A stretch of 64,000 bases of DNA from an uncultured Burkholderiales bacterium. GTDB lineage: Bacteria > Pseudomonadota > Gammaproteobacteria > Burkholderiales > Burkholderiaceae_C. The position numbers were made by a program, and so were the translations under genes. This document shows, one piece after another, positions 28,944-39,513 of the stretch (positions are counted from its first letter, which is position 1; each line of letters starts with the position of its first letter). The stretch covers positions 87,337-151,336 of the forward strand of contig CAIQBO010000020.1 of assembly GCA_903870145.1 (NCBI GenBank), written 5' to 3'. The notes under the pieces were generated by a model, which was not told the origin of the DNA, did no database searches, and saw only the letters and a program-made list of their open reading frames with translations.

Positions 28944-30476
28944 TTACTGCCAAGAAACGGCGGACATATCGTTGGCAAAAATTGGAGAGCTGGCCCATAA
29001 ACCCTTGAGCCCTTTTTTGTACACCGCCGTGTTGGTGGCATTGAACACAAACACATTGACCGCGTCGTTGGCAATCATGCGCTGCATGTCGCCAAACAAT
29101 TGTGTGCGTTCTTTGGCCGATGTGGCCGCTGAATGTTTGGCCGTCAAATCACGAAAGGGCTTGCTGTCGTAGCCCCAGTAATACTGGGTGTTGGCGTAGG
29201 CCATGTAGTCCAGTGGTTCCACATGGTTGATCACGGTCAGATCAAAGTTGCCTTTGAAAGCGCCGCCCAACCACTGGGCCCATTCAACGTTTTCAATTTT
29301 GGCGTTGATGCCCACCTTGGCCAGTTGAGCGGCCAAAATTTCGCCACCCTTGCGTGCATAAGGCGGAGGCGGCAGCGTCAAAGTCACATTCAAAGGTGTT
29401 TGAACGCCGGCCTCTTTGAGCAGGGCCTTGGCTTTTTCAGGGTCATAGGCATACAGACCGCTTAGCTCGACATAGCCCGCATCGGTGGGTGCCATGTGGC
29501 TGCCAATGGGTTTGGCCAAACCTTCAAAGACGCCGTCGATGAAGGCTTTTTTGTCGATCGCATGCGACAGTGCTCGGCGCACACGCACATCGTCAAATGG
29601 TTTTTTCTTGTTGTTGATGGTCATGATGCCTTTGCCTGCTGTGCTGCCCATCTCCACCACAAAGCGTTTGTCGCTTTGAAATTGTTTCAAACTCTGGGGC
29701 GACTGAAAACGCGGCATGCCATCAATGTCGCCGGCCAACATGGCGGCAACTTGGGCCGAAGAGTCGTTGATGAAACGGAAGGTGACCTTCTTGATTTTGA
29801 TGGCGGCGGGGTCACGAAAGCCATCCCATTTCGACAAAGTAACGGCGGAGCCTTTGGCCCAATTCTCGAGCTTGTAGGGGCCTGTGCCAACAGGTTTACT
29901 GGCTGCGCCGGCCGCTGTATTGGGGTGCAAAATCACTGCAGTGTTCTCGCCCATGCGGAATAAAAAATTACCATCGGGGTTGTTCAGCACCAGCACCACG
30001 GTGTGCGAGTCGGGTGTGGCGATGTGGCTGATGTTGTTGAACACGGCGCCTTTGGCTTTGTTTGTGCTTTTCTCTTCTTTGGCACGGTCAAAGCTGAACT
30101 TCACAGCCGAAGCATCAAAGGCTGAGCCGTCTTGAAATTTCACGCCTTTGCGCAGTTTGAAGGTGAAGGCTTTGCCGTCGGCGTCCATTTTCCAGCTCTC
30201 GGCCAGCAACGGCGTGATCGAGCCGTCCACATTGATTTTGGTCAGCCCTTCCAAAATGTTGTAGTGAACAATCTCGCCAATGGCAGCGGCCGGTGCTGTG
30301 GTCGGATCCAAACTGGTGGGCTCCAAAATCATGCCCAGCACCACCGTGTCTTTGCGCGCTTGCGCTTGGGCCGCTGTGGCCAACAAGGCCGACGAGGCTA
30401 CTGCGGCCGTGGCCAACATGGCCAAACAGCACTGGCCCATCCAGCGCTTTGAATTCGTGAGATTGTCCAACTTCAT
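28944..30476 (-). CDS. Peptide/nickel-type ABC transporter substrate-binding protein
   Basis: DppA/OppA family: VLGMILEPTSLDPTTAPAAAIGEIVHYNILEGLTKIN; signal peptide; ATG at 30476. Confidence 0.92.
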   Translation of the reverse strand: MKLDNLTNSKRWMGQCCLAMLATAAVASSALLATAAQAQARKDTVVLGMILEPTSLDPTTAPAAAIGEIVHYNILEGLTKINVDGSITPLLAESWKMDADGKAFTFKLRKGVKFQDGSAFDASAVKFSFDRAKEEKSTNKAKGAVFNNISHIATPDSHTVVLVLNNPDGNFLFRMGENTAVILHPNTAAGAASKPVGTGPYKLENWAKGSAVTLSKWDGFRDPAAIKIKKVTFRFINDSSAQVAAMLAGDIDGMPRFQSPQSLKQFQSDKRFVVEMGSTAGKGIMTINNKKKPFDDVRVRRALSHAIDKKAFIDGVFEGLAKPIGSHMAPTDAGYVELSGLYAYDPEKAKALLKEAGVQTPLNVTLTLPPPPYARKGGEILAAQLAKVGINAKIENVEWAQWLGGAFKGNFDLTVINHVEPLDYMAYANTQYYWGYDSKPFRDLTAKHSAATSAKERTQLFGDMQRMIANDAVNVFVFNATNTAVYKKGLKGLWASSPIFANDMSAVSWQ

Positions 30477-30496
30477 GTTTTCTCCTCTGGTAAAAA

Positions 30497-31336
30497 TCAA
30501 TGGTCTAGCCCTGGCACAGCAGCCAGCAAAGTTTGAGTGTAAGGGTGTTGGGGGTTATGGAAAATAGCTTGTGAACTGCCTTGCTCCAGCACCCGCCCTG
30601 ACTGCAATACGAGCACATCGTCGCACATCAAGTTGACTACGGCAAGGTCATGGCTGACAAACAGGTAACTCAGGCCGTGGCGCTCTTGCAGGTCCATCAT
30701 CAAATTAAGAACTTGCGCCTGAACCGAAACATCCAGGGCGCTGACCGGTTCATCGGCCACGATCAAGGCGGGGCGCGTGATCAAGGCCCGGGCGATGGCG
30801 ATTCTTTGGCGCTGCCCACCTGAGAATTCATGCGGGTATTTGTCCAAATCCGCAGTGCGCAGGCCCACCTCGCTCAAGGCCATTTCAGCTCGTTCGCGCA
30901 GTGCCAGGCGGCTCAGGCGCAAGCCAGAGCTCGGGTCGGCCAAGCTTTGCAGGGGTTCGGTCACGATGGCGAGCACCTTTTGCCGTGGGTCGAGTGAGCC
31001 ATAGGGGTCTTGAAACACCATTTGAAATGCACTGCGAGCAGCCCTGAGTTCATTGGAAGGCAGCAGGTTCAGGTCCATGCCGTTGAACAAAACTTGGCCT
31101 TCGCTGGGGCGCTCCAGCGCCATCACCAAACGCGCCAGCGTGGATTTGCCAGAGCCCGATTCACCCACAACGCCCAAGCTTTTGCCGGCCTCCAAAGTAA
31201 AGCTGACATCGCTCAAAGCTTGAAGACTTGCGGGGGGGGTGAAGAGTGAATCGCGCGGTAAGGTAAAGCGCTTTCCAAGGTGGCGCACTTGCAAAAGCGC
31301 AGGCAAGGCAGGGGAGGTGGTTGCAGGCAAGCTCAC
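30497..31336 (-). CDS. Oligopeptide ABC transporter ATP-binding protein (OppF/DppF-like)
   Basis: [44 protein letters not shown]. Confidence 0.93.
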   Translation of the reverse strand: MSLPATTSPALPALLQVRHLGKRFTLPRDSLFTPPASLQALSDVSFTLEAGKSLGVVGESGSGKSTLARLVMALERPSEGQVLFNGMDLNLLPSNELRAARSAFQMVFQDPYGSLDPRQKVLAIVTEPLQSLADPSSGLRLSRLALRERAEMALSEVGLRTADLDKYPHEFSGGQRQRIAIARALITRPALIVADEPVSALDVSVQAQVLNLMMDLQERHGLSYLFVSHDLAVVNLMCDDVLVLQSGRVLEQGSSQAIFHNPQHPYTQTLLAAVPGLDH

Positions 31337-32382
31337 GCAGCCGCTCCTGCGTCAACAGGCACCTGAGTGGGCGTGCAATTTTCGGTGATCTGCCAGCGCG
31401 GACAACTGACCTCATGCGGGTGCAGGCTGGCCACGCGAGGCGTGAGCAGTTCGGGGTTGGGCCGCGTGGGGTGGCAAACGGGTGCGCTGATGGGGCAGCG
31501 GTCAGCAAATGCGCAGCCTGTGGGCAAGTTCACCATCTCTGGCACGCTGCCAGCGATCGTTGCCAAGCGGCTGCCGCGGGCCATGCCCAAACGTGGGCGG
31601 GCGGCAAACAGGCCGCGTGTATAGGGGTGCGCTCTTTGCGCAAACAACTCCTCGGTGGCAGCGCTCTCGACCACCGAGCCACCATACATCACCATCACGC
31701 GCTCCACCTGCTCGCGCATCAAACCCAGGTCATGGCTGATCAGCAGCAAGCCCATGCCGTCTTCTGCAACGAGTTGCCTAATCAGAGCCAATACTTCTTT
31801 TTGTACCGTCACATCCAGCGCTGTGGTGGGCTCATCGGCAATCAACAAATCAGGACCACAGGCCAGTGCGATGGCGATCATCACGCGTTGGCGTTGACCA
31901 CCCGAGAGTTGATGTGGATAGGCCTCTAAGCGCTCTGGAGCGCGGGGCAACTGCACACGCTCGAGCAAGGCCAGTGCATGCGCTTTGGCCACGCGCAAGT
32001 CCATGTTTTGGTGCAAACGCAGAGGCTCTGCAATTTGTTTCCAGATCGGATGCACGGGGTTCAGCGCAGTCATGGGCTCTTGAAAAATCATGGCCATGCG
32101 CGCGCCGCGCATTTGGCACATCTCAGACTCGGGCATGCCCACCAAAGAAGTGCCATTGAAGATCATCGTGCCCGCAACTTGCGCCCGCTCTGGCAACAGA
32201 CCCATGATGGCCAAAGCGGTCAGAGACTTGCCGCAACCACTCTCGCCAATCAAGCCCAAAGTCTGCCCGCGTTCCATGCGCAAATTCACCCCTCGCAAAG
32301 CTTGCACCCAACCGTGTGCAGTTTGAAGGGTGACGCGCAAATCGCGCACGTCCAGTAAGGGGGTGCAAGAGGGTGTGGACAT
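31333..32382 (-). CDS. Oligopeptide ABC transporter ATP-binding protein (OppD/DppD-like)
   Basis: [52 protein letters not shown]. Confidence 0.93.
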   Translation of the reverse strand: MSTPSCTPLLDVRDLRVTLQTAHGWVQALRGVNLRMERGQTLGLIGESGCGKSLTALAIMGLLPERAQVAGTMIFNGTSLVGMPESEMCQMRGARMAMIFQEPMTALNPVHPIWKQIAEPLRLHQNMDLRVAKAHALALLERVQLPRAPERLEAYPHQLSGGQRQRVMIAIALACGPDLLIADEPTTALDVTVQKEVLALIRQLVAEDGMGLLLISHDLGLMREQVERVMVMYGGSVVESAATEELFAQRAHPYTRGLFAARPRLGMARGSRLATIAGSVPEMVNLPTGCAFADRCPISAPVCHPTRPNPELLTPRVASLHPHEVSCPRWQITENCTPTQVPVDAGAAA

Positions 32383-32389
32383 GTGATCT

Positions 32390-33226
32390 TTAGCGTTGAC
32401 GTGCCAAACGTGGGTCCATCAAATCGCGCAAGCCATCGCCCATCAAATTCAAGCCCAGCACTGCCAATGCAATGGCCACGCCCGGGTACACCGCCAGCAT
32501 CGGGGCTTGGAACATTTGCGATTGCGCTTCGTTGAGCATGCGGCCCCAGCTGGGCTGGGGCGGCTGCGTTCCCAAGCCCAAATAAGACAGCGCCGCCTCG
32601 GCCAAAATGGCAATCGCAAACTGAACAGTGGCTTGCACGATCAGAACGCTGGCAATGTTGGGCAGCACATGCTCCAGTGTGATTTCAAATTGATTTTTAC
32701 CGGCAGCGCGCGCTGCTGTGGTGAAGTCGCGTGACCAAATCGCATTGGCTGCGCCCCGGGTGATGCGCGCAAACACCGGAATGTTGAAAATGCCAATGGC
32801 CACAATGCTCACCACCAAACCCGGCCCGTAAATCGAAGTCAACATGATGGCTGACAACAAAGCTGGAAATGCAAACGTGAAGTCGGCTGCGCGCATCACA
32901 AATTCTTCAACCCAGGCACCGCGCGCCGCCGCCAACAAACCCAAGGGCACCCCTACGCCAAGGCCAATGCCCACCGCAATAAATCCCACCAGCAATGAGC
33001 TTTGACTGCCCACCAACAGCAGGCTGGCAATGTCGCGTCCCAGGCTGTCAGTGCCAAACCAATGGGCGCTGCTGGGCGCTGCCAATTTGTTGGGAATATC
33101 GATCTCAGCCACCGGATAAGGGGTGCCAAAAAGTGACAAGATCGCACAGGCCACCATCAGCAAAACCATGATGCCGCCAATCACAAAGCTGGGGTGGCGC
33201 AAAGCGCGCTGAACATTCAAAGTCAT
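32390..33226 (-). CDS. Peptide ABC transporter permease (OppC/DppC-like)
   Basis: SAHWFGTDSLGRDIASLLLVGSQSSLLVG; EAALSYLGLGTQPPQPSWGRML. Confidence 0.93.
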   Translation of the reverse strand: MTLNVQRALRHPSFVIGGIMVLLMVACAILSLFGTPYPVAEIDIPNKLAAPSSAHWFGTDSLGRDIASLLLVGSQSSLLVGFIAVGIGLGVGVPLGLLAAARGAWVEEFVMRAADFTFAFPALLSAIMLTSIYGPGLVVSIVAIGIFNIPVFARITRGAANAIWSRDFTTAARAAGKNQFEITLEHVLPNIASVLIVQATVQFAIAILAEAALSYLGLGTQPPQPSWGRMLNEAQSQMFQAPMLAVYPGVAIALAVLGLNLMGDGLRDLMDPRLARQR

Positions 33227-33230
33227 GCGT

Positions 33231-34208
33231 CTATGGCCCTGGCGCAGTGCGTGCGCTATTTTTCAGGCGCGGGTCGATCCATGCATACAGCAGATCGATG
33301 ACAAAGTTAATCAAGATCACCAGCGCTGACAAGAGCATCACCACATCGCGCACCACGATCAAATCACGGTTGGCAATGGCTTGAAAAATCAAACGCCCAA
33401 TGCCGGGCAACACAAACACGTTTTCAATCACGATGGCGCTGGTGATCAGGTTGCCAAACTGCAAGCCCATGACCGTGATCACGGTGATCATGGCGTTGCG
33501 CAGCACATGGCCCCACAGCACTTGGCGCTTGGACAAGCCCTTGGCCCTTGCCGTTCGCACATAGTCCTCACGCAGGCTGTCCAAAATGGCCGAGCGCGTG
33601 ACGCGCGCCAAAATCGCAGTCTGAACTGCAGCCAAGGCGGCGGCTGGTAAAAGCAGCGCCTGAATGCCGCTCCACACCCCCCCGCCAGCTTCCTCAGACC
33701 AGCCCGGAAAGCCGCCCGCACTGACCCATTGCAAATGCACCGCAAACAAAAGGATCAATAAAATAGCGAGCCAAAAATTAGGCACTGCCAACCCCAGTTG
33801 ACTCAATGTCATCACGCCCACATCGCCCGCTCGGTTTTGCTGAGAGGCTGCATAAATACCCAAGCTCAAAGCCATGGCCACCGTCAAGCCCATGGCCATG
33901 ACTGCCAATGGCAAGCTCACTTGCAAGCGCTCTGCCATCAATTCGGCGGTGGGAGTGTCGTAGGAAATGCTCATGCCCGTTTGACCGTGGAGCATGTCGC
34001 CTGTCCACTTCAAATAACGACTCAAAGCGGGTTGGTTCAAGCCCAGTTTTTCTTCCATCGCTGCCAAAGAGTCGGCGGTGGCGGTCTCGCCCAAAATCAC
34101 TTGAGCGGCATTGCCTGGCAGCAGTTCAAGCACAGCAAAGACAATCAGCGAGGTCACCGCCAAGGTCATTAAAAAAACGCCAAATTTTTTGAGGATAAAT
34201 AGTGGCAC
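33231..34208 (-). CDS. Peptide ABC transporter permease (OppB/DppB-like)
   Basis: DYVRTARAKGLSKRQVLWGHVLRNAMITVITVMGLQFGNLITSAIVIENVFVLPGIGRL. Confidence 0.93.
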   Translation of the reverse strand: MPLFILKKFGVFLMTLAVTSLIVFAVLELLPGNAAQVILGETATADSLAAMEEKLGLNQPALSRYLKWTGDMLHGQTGMSISYDTPTAELMAERLQVSLPLAVMAMGLTVAMALSLGIYAASQQNRAGDVGVMTLSQLGLAVPNFWLAILLILLFAVHLQWVSAGGFPGWSEEAGGGVWSGIQALLLPAAALAAVQTAILARVTRSAILDSLREDYVRTARAKGLSKRQVLWGHVLRNAMITVITVMGLQFGNLITSAIVIENVFVLPGIGRLIFQAIANRDLIVVRDVVMLLSALVILINFVIDLLYAWIDPRLKNSARTAPGP

Positions 34209-34251
34209 GCGGTATCCTAGGACTCACGACTGTCTGGGCATGGAGGATCAA

Positions 34252-35292
34252 ATGGCATTTCAGAACATTGTAAACACCCAAGGGGGCTCCCTAGTGGATG
34301 TGCAGGGCCTGTTGGTGGGCCAGTACACACTGCCCACGCGCCTGACGGGCTGCTCGGTTGTGCTGGCGCCTGAAGCTGCCGTTGGGGCAGTGGATGTTCG
34401 CGGCGCAGCACCCGGCACGCGTGAGACCGATTTGCTCGACCCGGCCAATTTGGTCGACAAAGTGCATGCGATCGTGCTGTGTGGGGGCAGTGCATTTGGC
34501 CTGGACGCGGCCAGTGGCGTGATGCGCTGGCTGGATGAAAAAGGCATTGGGTTTCAGACCGGCTACGGCTGTGTGCCGATCGTTCCAGCGGCCGTCTTGT
34601 TTGATTTGCCCATGGTCCGCTCAGGTGACGATCCTCTGGCCAGGCCCGATGCGCAGGCAGGTTACGCCGCCTGCTTAGCCGCTAGCAGCCATGCCCCCGA
34701 GTCAGGCAACGTGGGCGCAGGTGCAGGCGCCGCCGTGGGCAAACTGTTTGGCCTTGAGCGCGCCATGAAAGGCGGCATCGGTCACGCCAGTGTGCGGGTA
34801 GGCCCTTGGGTGGTGGCAGCCATGGTCGCTTGCAATGCCGTGGGCGATGTGATCGACCCCGCAACAGGCCAAGTCATAGCCGGTGCGCGCACGGTAGACG
34901 GCAAAACACTTCTGAATACACAACAAGCCTTGCTGGGAGGCGTGACAAGCACGCGCCCCATGGCTGGCACCAACACCACCATTGGCGTGGTGGCCACCAA
35001 CGCCACTTTGAACAAAGCCCAAGCCAAGCGCTTGGCGATGAGCGCGCACGATGGTCTGGCGCGCAGCATTCGGCCTGCGCACACCACGCTGGATGGTGAC
35101 ACTTTGTTTGCCTTGGCCAGCTGCGCCTACAAGCAAGAGCCTGACCTGATGCTGCTGACGGTCATGGCAGCCCATGCCACGGCCTGTGCCACGGTCAACG
35201 CCATCTTGCAGGCCCAAGGCGTTGAGACTTTGAAGGGGTATTTGCCTGCAGCCAAAGCCTTTCATGAATTGCAGAAACAGAAGTTAAACTGA
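34252..35292 (+). CDS. P1 (DmpA/S58-like) family peptidase
   Basis: LCGGSAFGLDAASGVMRWLDEKGIGFQTG; GNVGAGAGAAVGK; GTNTTIGVVATNATL. Start at 34240 or 34252. Confidence 0.9.
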   Translation: MAFQNIVNTQGGSLVDVQGLLVGQYTLPTRLTGCSVVLAPEAAVGAVDVRGAAPGTRETDLLDPANLVDKVHAIVLCGGSAFGLDAASGVMRWLDEKGIGFQTGYGCVPIVPAAVLFDLPMVRSGDDPLARPDAQAGYAACLAASSHAPESGNVGAGAGAAVGKLFGLERAMKGGIGHASVRVGPWVVAAMVACNAVGDVIDPATGQVIAGARTVDGKTLLNTQQALLGGVTSTRPMAGTNTTIGVVATNATLNKAQAKRLAMSAHDGLARSIRPAHTTLDGDTLFALASCAYKQEPDLMLLTVMAAHATACATVNAILQAQGVETLKGYLPAAKAFHELQKQKLN

Positions 35293-35316
35293 GGCCATTC
35301 AAAAATAAGAGGCAGC

Positions 35317-37041
35317 ATGTTCACCACATTGAGCCGATGGGCAGAGCCACCTTCTTTCCCAGGTGATGAGGAGAAAACGCAGAATGCGAGTTTGTGCAAC
35401 CAAGCCATCTTGCTGAGCCTGCTTTTTTCGGTCGTGATGATCGCCACAGGCTTGCTGGGCCAGAATGTTGCCAGCAGAACCTTGGCCATTGGAGGCTTAT
35501 GGGTGGTTGTGCTGCTAGTGATGTGGCGCATGTCGCACAGCGTCTACCAACCCCTTGTTGCACCGGCGCTGGCGGGCCTCTTTTTTGCCTTTTTAACGGC
35601 CGTGAACATCAGCCAAGGAAGCATCCGAACACCGAGCGCCTCGTTTTATGTGTTTTGGGTGATCATGGTGGGCCTGCTTTACAAGAAAAAAGGCATTGTG
35701 CTGGCCACTGTCTTCAGTTCTCTGGCAGTGCTGGGCCTGATCTTGGCAGAAAACGCGGGCCTGTTGCCCCTGCTGAACTACAGTGTGGGCGTGACGCAAT
35801 GGGCTGCCTATACGTTTTTATTTGCCATCACAAGCAGTGCGGTGCTTCACACACAAAAAATCATCCTCCAATCTTTGAGCCGTGCTGAAATTGAAATCGA
35901 GCAGCGCAAGCATATAGAGAAAAGCTTGCGCCTGAGCGAGTACCGACTTCGCCTGGTCTCAGACAACGCCAAGGATGTGATTTGGGTCATGGCACCCGAC
36001 GGCAAAATTACCTTTGTCAGTGCCGCTGTCCTGGCTCTGCGCGGCTACACGCCAGCCGAGGCTATCGCGCAAACACTCGATCAAATCCTCACGCCCGCAT
36101 CTCAAGCCATCAGCCTGGCCTACTTCGTCCAGCTGCATGCCGACATGGCGGCGGGACGCCCAGCACAAAATTTCAGAGGCGAGTTGGAGTACCTGTGCAA
36201 AGACGGCTCCACCGTCTGGACCGATGTCGTCTCCTGCCCCATTGTGAATGAGCAAGGCATGGTGGAAATTTTGGGCATGTCGCGCGATATTTCAGAGCAT
36301 AAAAAACGCCAAATCGATTTGGAAAATGAAGGGCAAAGGTTAACCGATCAGTTGGTTCAACTCGATCGCCAGCGCAGCCTGGGTCAGATGTCTGCTGCTC
36401 TTGGACACGAGCTGAACCAACCGTTGACGGCCATCATGTCCAATGCCCAGGTGATACAGCGCGGCATGCAAACGGGCCGGTTGGAGCCCGTGCAGATCGA
36501 AGAATTTCTGAATCGGATTGTGCAAAACACCCGAAGGGCCAGTGACATCATTGAGAGGATACGCAACTTCATCCGGCCCTCTCAATCGGTCAAAGTTGCG
36601 GTGGATTTGCACGGCTTGGTGCATGACATTTTGGCCATGATTGCGCTTGAAGCAATTCAGCACAAAGTCAAGCTCAAGTTTGCACAAGCCCCAGGCCCAT
36701 TTTGGGTACAAGGCGATGCGATTCAGCTCTCACAGGTCATACTGAATATTTTTCGCAATGCCATGCAAGCGCTTGAACAGGTTGAGCTGCGCGAAATTGA
36801 TATTCAAATCAAGCAAACCAAAGAGCATGTTGAGTTGTCCATCACAGACACAGGCCCTGGGCTGTTGCCAGAACATGTGGGTAAAGTAGGCACGGCTTTT
36901 TTCAGTACCAAAGCCAATGGTTTGGGCATGGGCTTGTCCATTTCCCGTGACATCATCGGCATGCACCACGGAACCATGAACCTGAGCAATGCCGACAACG
37001 CAGGGCTGCGCGTGACGATCACCTTGCCGGCCATGCCGTAG
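35317..37041 (+). CDS. Membrane PAS-domain sensor histidine kinase
   Basis: N-terminal TM helices, PAS region (RLVSDNAKDVIWVMAPDGKITFVS), H-box ALGHELNQPLTAIMSNAQ, N/G boxes. Confidence 0.93.
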   Translation: MFTTLSRWAEPPSFPGDEEKTQNASLCNQAILLSLLFSVVMIATGLLGQNVASRTLAIGGLWVVVLLVMWRMSHSVYQPLVAPALAGLFFAFLTAVNISQGSIRTPSASFYVFWVIMVGLLYKKKGIVLATVFSSLAVLGLILAENAGLLPLLNYSVGVTQWAAYTFLFAITSSAVLHTQKIILQSLSRAEIEIEQRKHIEKSLRLSEYRLRLVSDNAKDVIWVMAPDGKITFVSAAVLALRGYTPAEAIAQTLDQILTPASQAISLAYFVQLHADMAAGRPAQNFRGELEYLCKDGSTVWTDVVSCPIVNEQGMVEILGMSRDISEHKKRQIDLENEGQRLTDQLVQLDRQRSLGQMSAALGHELNQPLTAIMSNAQVIQRGMQTGRLEPVQIEEFLNRIVQNTRRASDIIERIRNFIRPSQSVKVAVDLHGLVHDILAMIALEAIQHKVKLKFAQAPGPFWVQGDAIQLSQVILNIFRNAMQALEQVELREIDIQIKQTKEHVELSITDTGPGLLPEHVGKVGTAFFSTKANGLGMGLSISRDIIGMHHGTMNLSNADNAGLRVTITLPAMP

Positions 37042-37067
37042 GCCTGCACGGTTCGGTCAAACTTGAT

Positions 37068-37760
37068 TCAAAGATCGGCGTTGGCTGTCAGTCGAACCAA
37101 ATCGGCAACGGTTTGAACATTGAGTTTTTCCATGGCCTGCTGCCGATGCAGTTTGACGGTGCGAAGCGCAATGCCCAACTGATCCGCAATCTGTTGGTTG
37201 ATATGTCCACGCACCACAAGGCGCGCAACCTCGCGCTCGCGTGGGCTTAGCGAGCACACCATTTTTGCCAAACCTGTTTGCTGCGCTGCAAGCTGTTGCC
37301 GCTGTGAGCTCACGCCCAGCGCATGCGCAACAGCCTTTAAAAGCCTATCTGCCTCAATCGGCTTGAGCAAAAAATCCAGTGCACCCGCCCGAAAAGCGCT
37401 CACCGCTTCGGGCGCGCCACTGTCTCCACTCATCAGCAGCAAAGGCGTGTTGTCGCTTGCCGAGAGTTTTTGTTGCAGTTCCAGGCCGCCCAGTTCGGGC
37501 ATCTTGACATCACACAAGACGCAGCAAGGACCCGGAAACTGCGCACGATGCAAAGCCAGCGTCTGCAAATAACTTTGCGCACTGTCGTGCTGCTCGCAGG
37601 CGTAGCCTTCCAAGCTCAGCAAAGCATCTAAGGCAGCCAAAATTTGCGGGTCATCGTCAATCAAAACGACACGCCCTAAAGCGCAGCGTGCAGCCAGTCT
37701 TTCATCTTCGACGGTGATCACCCTTCGAAGTTTGGCAGATTGGAAAGTGGTGGGGTTCAT
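37068..37760 (-). CDS. FixJ/NarL-type response regulator with LuxR HTH
   Basis: VVLIDDDPQILAALDALLS, CDVKMPELGGLELQ, LSPREREVARLVVRGHINQQIADQLGIALRTVKLHRQQAMEKL. Confidence 0.92.
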   Translation of the reverse strand: MNPTTFQSAKLRRVITVEDERLAARCALGRVVLIDDDPQILAALDALLSLEGYACEQHDSAQSYLQTLALHRAQFPGPCCVLCDVKMPELGGLELQQKLSASDNTPLLLMSGDSGAPEAVSAFRAGALDFLLKPIEADRLLKAVAHALGVSSQRQQLAAQQTGLAKMVCSLSPREREVARLVVRGHINQQIADQLGIALRTVKLHRQQAMEKLNVQTVADLVRLTANADL

Positions 37761-38254
37761 CGTTCATCGCGCTGGGCTAAGACCGTCAGATTGTGTGCCG
37801 TTGGAAACAAGGTTTGCTCAAGCTTACCGAGTTCGAATGGTTTTTGCAAACAGGCGATGCCCTTGGGGGCTGTGCCATAAGCACGCCTGGCCTCCTCGTT
37901 CAGGGCTGTGATGATCACGATCGGCAATTGGGGGTGCATCACACGCATGCATTGGGCCAACTCAAAGCCAGACATGCCAGGCAAGTTCAAATCGAAAACC
38001 GCACCTACCATGGTGGAATTGGCTGAATTAGCAGAGCAACCGGTGTGACTCAAGTCCTCCGCTTCGTCTACCAGATAAGCCAGCAGGCCCTCTCCTGAGC
38101 TGTACTGCATGATGCAATAGTCACTCAACTCGAACCAAGCGCCCAGGGCTTGGCCAATTTGCAAGTCATCGTCCACAATCAAAATTCTTCTTTGAGCAGC
38201 GCTGGGTTGGATGGCAAATGGTTTTGTCAACTGCTGGTATTTTTCGTCAACCAT
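37757..38254 (-). CDS. Stand-alone response regulator receiver protein
   Basis: RILIVDDDLQIGQALGAWFE, VFDLNLPGMSGFELA; no output domain; 4-nt overlap with the next gene. Confidence 0.87.
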   Translation of the reverse strand: MVDEKYQQLTKPFAIQPSAAQRRILIVDDDLQIGQALGAWFELSDYCIMQYSSGEGLLAYLVDEAEDLSHTGCSANSANSTMVGAVFDLNLPGMSGFELAQCMRVMHPQLPIVIITALNEEARRAYGTAPKGIACLQKPFELGKLEQTLFPTAHNLTVLAQRDER

Positions 38255-38259
38255 AAGGC

Positions 38260-38505
38260 TTAAACACTTCTTTGAATTTCAGTTGCTTGTGTGGGGATGT
38301 GGTTTTGTAAAAAATTCAGCAACTTCAGGCCCACTTGCGCTTTGATGGTGGGGCTGTAAAACAGACTGGTGCCCCCGCCTTCCAGTTGCGTCAGTTGCGC
38401 AACCGAAATCGCTGTGAATCGAGCCAAGCGCGTGACGTCCCAGCCCGTTTCACTGCGCAAGGCTTTGAGATTTTCTGCGTCAGCAGCATTCCAGTGCAGG
38501 CTCAT
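38260..38505 (-). CDS. Small HTH-like putative DNA-binding protein
   Basis: LKALRSETGWDVTRLARFTAISVAQLTQLEGGG resembles an XRE-like helix-turn-helix; ATG at 38505. Confidence 0.6.
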   Translation of the reverse strand: MSLHWNAADAENLKALRSETGWDVTRLARFTAISVAQLTQLEGGGTSLFYSPTIKAQVGLKLLNFLQNHIPTQATEIQRSV

Positions 38506-38646
38506 GCGGGGCTCGACTTTCTGCCAAAAGCACAATTTTTCCTTGATCAGCCGTGATGCTAGCTATCGCAAGCGCATAAACAATAGCCCCAAGGGGCAAA
38601 AAATTCAATGAGGATGCTCAAACAATGGCCAATGCCGCTGGCCCCG

Positions 38647-39513
38647 TCACCTCTGCCGCGGATCCAGTGCATCACGCAAACCATCGCCAAACAAATTGAA
38701 CGACAGCACCAGCAGGAAGATTGACAGGCCTGGCCAAATCGCCATCCAAGGCGCTTGCTCAATGAAGTTCTTGGCGGTGTTGAGCATGCTGCCCCAACTG
38801 GGCGCAGGTGGTTGCTGGCCCAATCCTAAGAAAGACAAGCTGGCTTCGGCAATCACAGCCGCTGCAATGGCCAAGGTCGCTTGCACCATCAAAGGCGGCA
38901 AGATGTTGGGCAGGATGTGACGCAGGGCAATGCGCCACGGTGGGTTGCCCACTGCGCGCGCGGCCTCAATGAAGTCTTCCACTTTGATTTGAAGCACTTG
39001 TCCGCGCGTCAGGCGCACAAAAACAGGCGCAGCCGAGATGCCAATGGCCACCATGGCATTGGTCAAACTGGGGCCTAAAAATGCGGCCAAGGCAATGGCC
39101 AAAATCAAAAATGGACAAGCCAAAAATGCATCTGTGATGCGCGAGATCACACCATCGACCCAGCCGCCCATGAAGCCTGCAAGCAGGCCAATGGGCACGC
39201 CGATCAGCAATGAGATGCTGACCGATATCACGCCCGCCATCAAAGACGCTTGTGTGCCCCAAATCACGCGCGAGAACACATCGCGCCCGATCTCGTCGGT
39301 GCCAAACCAATGCGCTGCGCTAGGGGCTTTGCGAATCGCCCCCCAACTGGTGGCAATCGGGTCTTGCGGCGCAATGAACTGCGCAAACACGGCCAAAATC
39401 ACAAAGCTCAGAACCACGGTCAAGCCCAGCAGGGCGCTGGGCCGGCGGCGAAGGCGCAACCACGCGGTGTAGGCTGGTTTATTGCTCATCGACGCAGCCT
39501 CGGGTTGACCCAA
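38647..39513 (-). CDS. Peptide/nickel-type ABC transporter permease (DppC-like)
   Basis: SAAHWFGTDEIGRDVFSRVIWGTQASLMAGVIS; EASLSFLGLGQQPPAPSWGSML. Confidence 0.93.
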   Translation of the reverse strand: MGQPEAASMSNKPAYTAWLRLRRRPSALLGLTVVLSFVILAVFAQFIAPQDPIATSWGAIRKAPSAAHWFGTDEIGRDVFSRVIWGTQASLMAGVISVSISLLIGVPIGLLAGFMGGWVDGVISRITDAFLACPFLILAIALAAFLGPSLTNAMVAIGISAAPVFVRLTRGQVLQIKVEDFIEAARAVGNPPWRIALRHILPNILPPLMVQATLAIAAAVIAEASLSFLGLGQQPPAPSWGSMLNTAKNFIEQAPWMAIWPGLSIFLLVLSFNLFGDGLRDALDPRQR

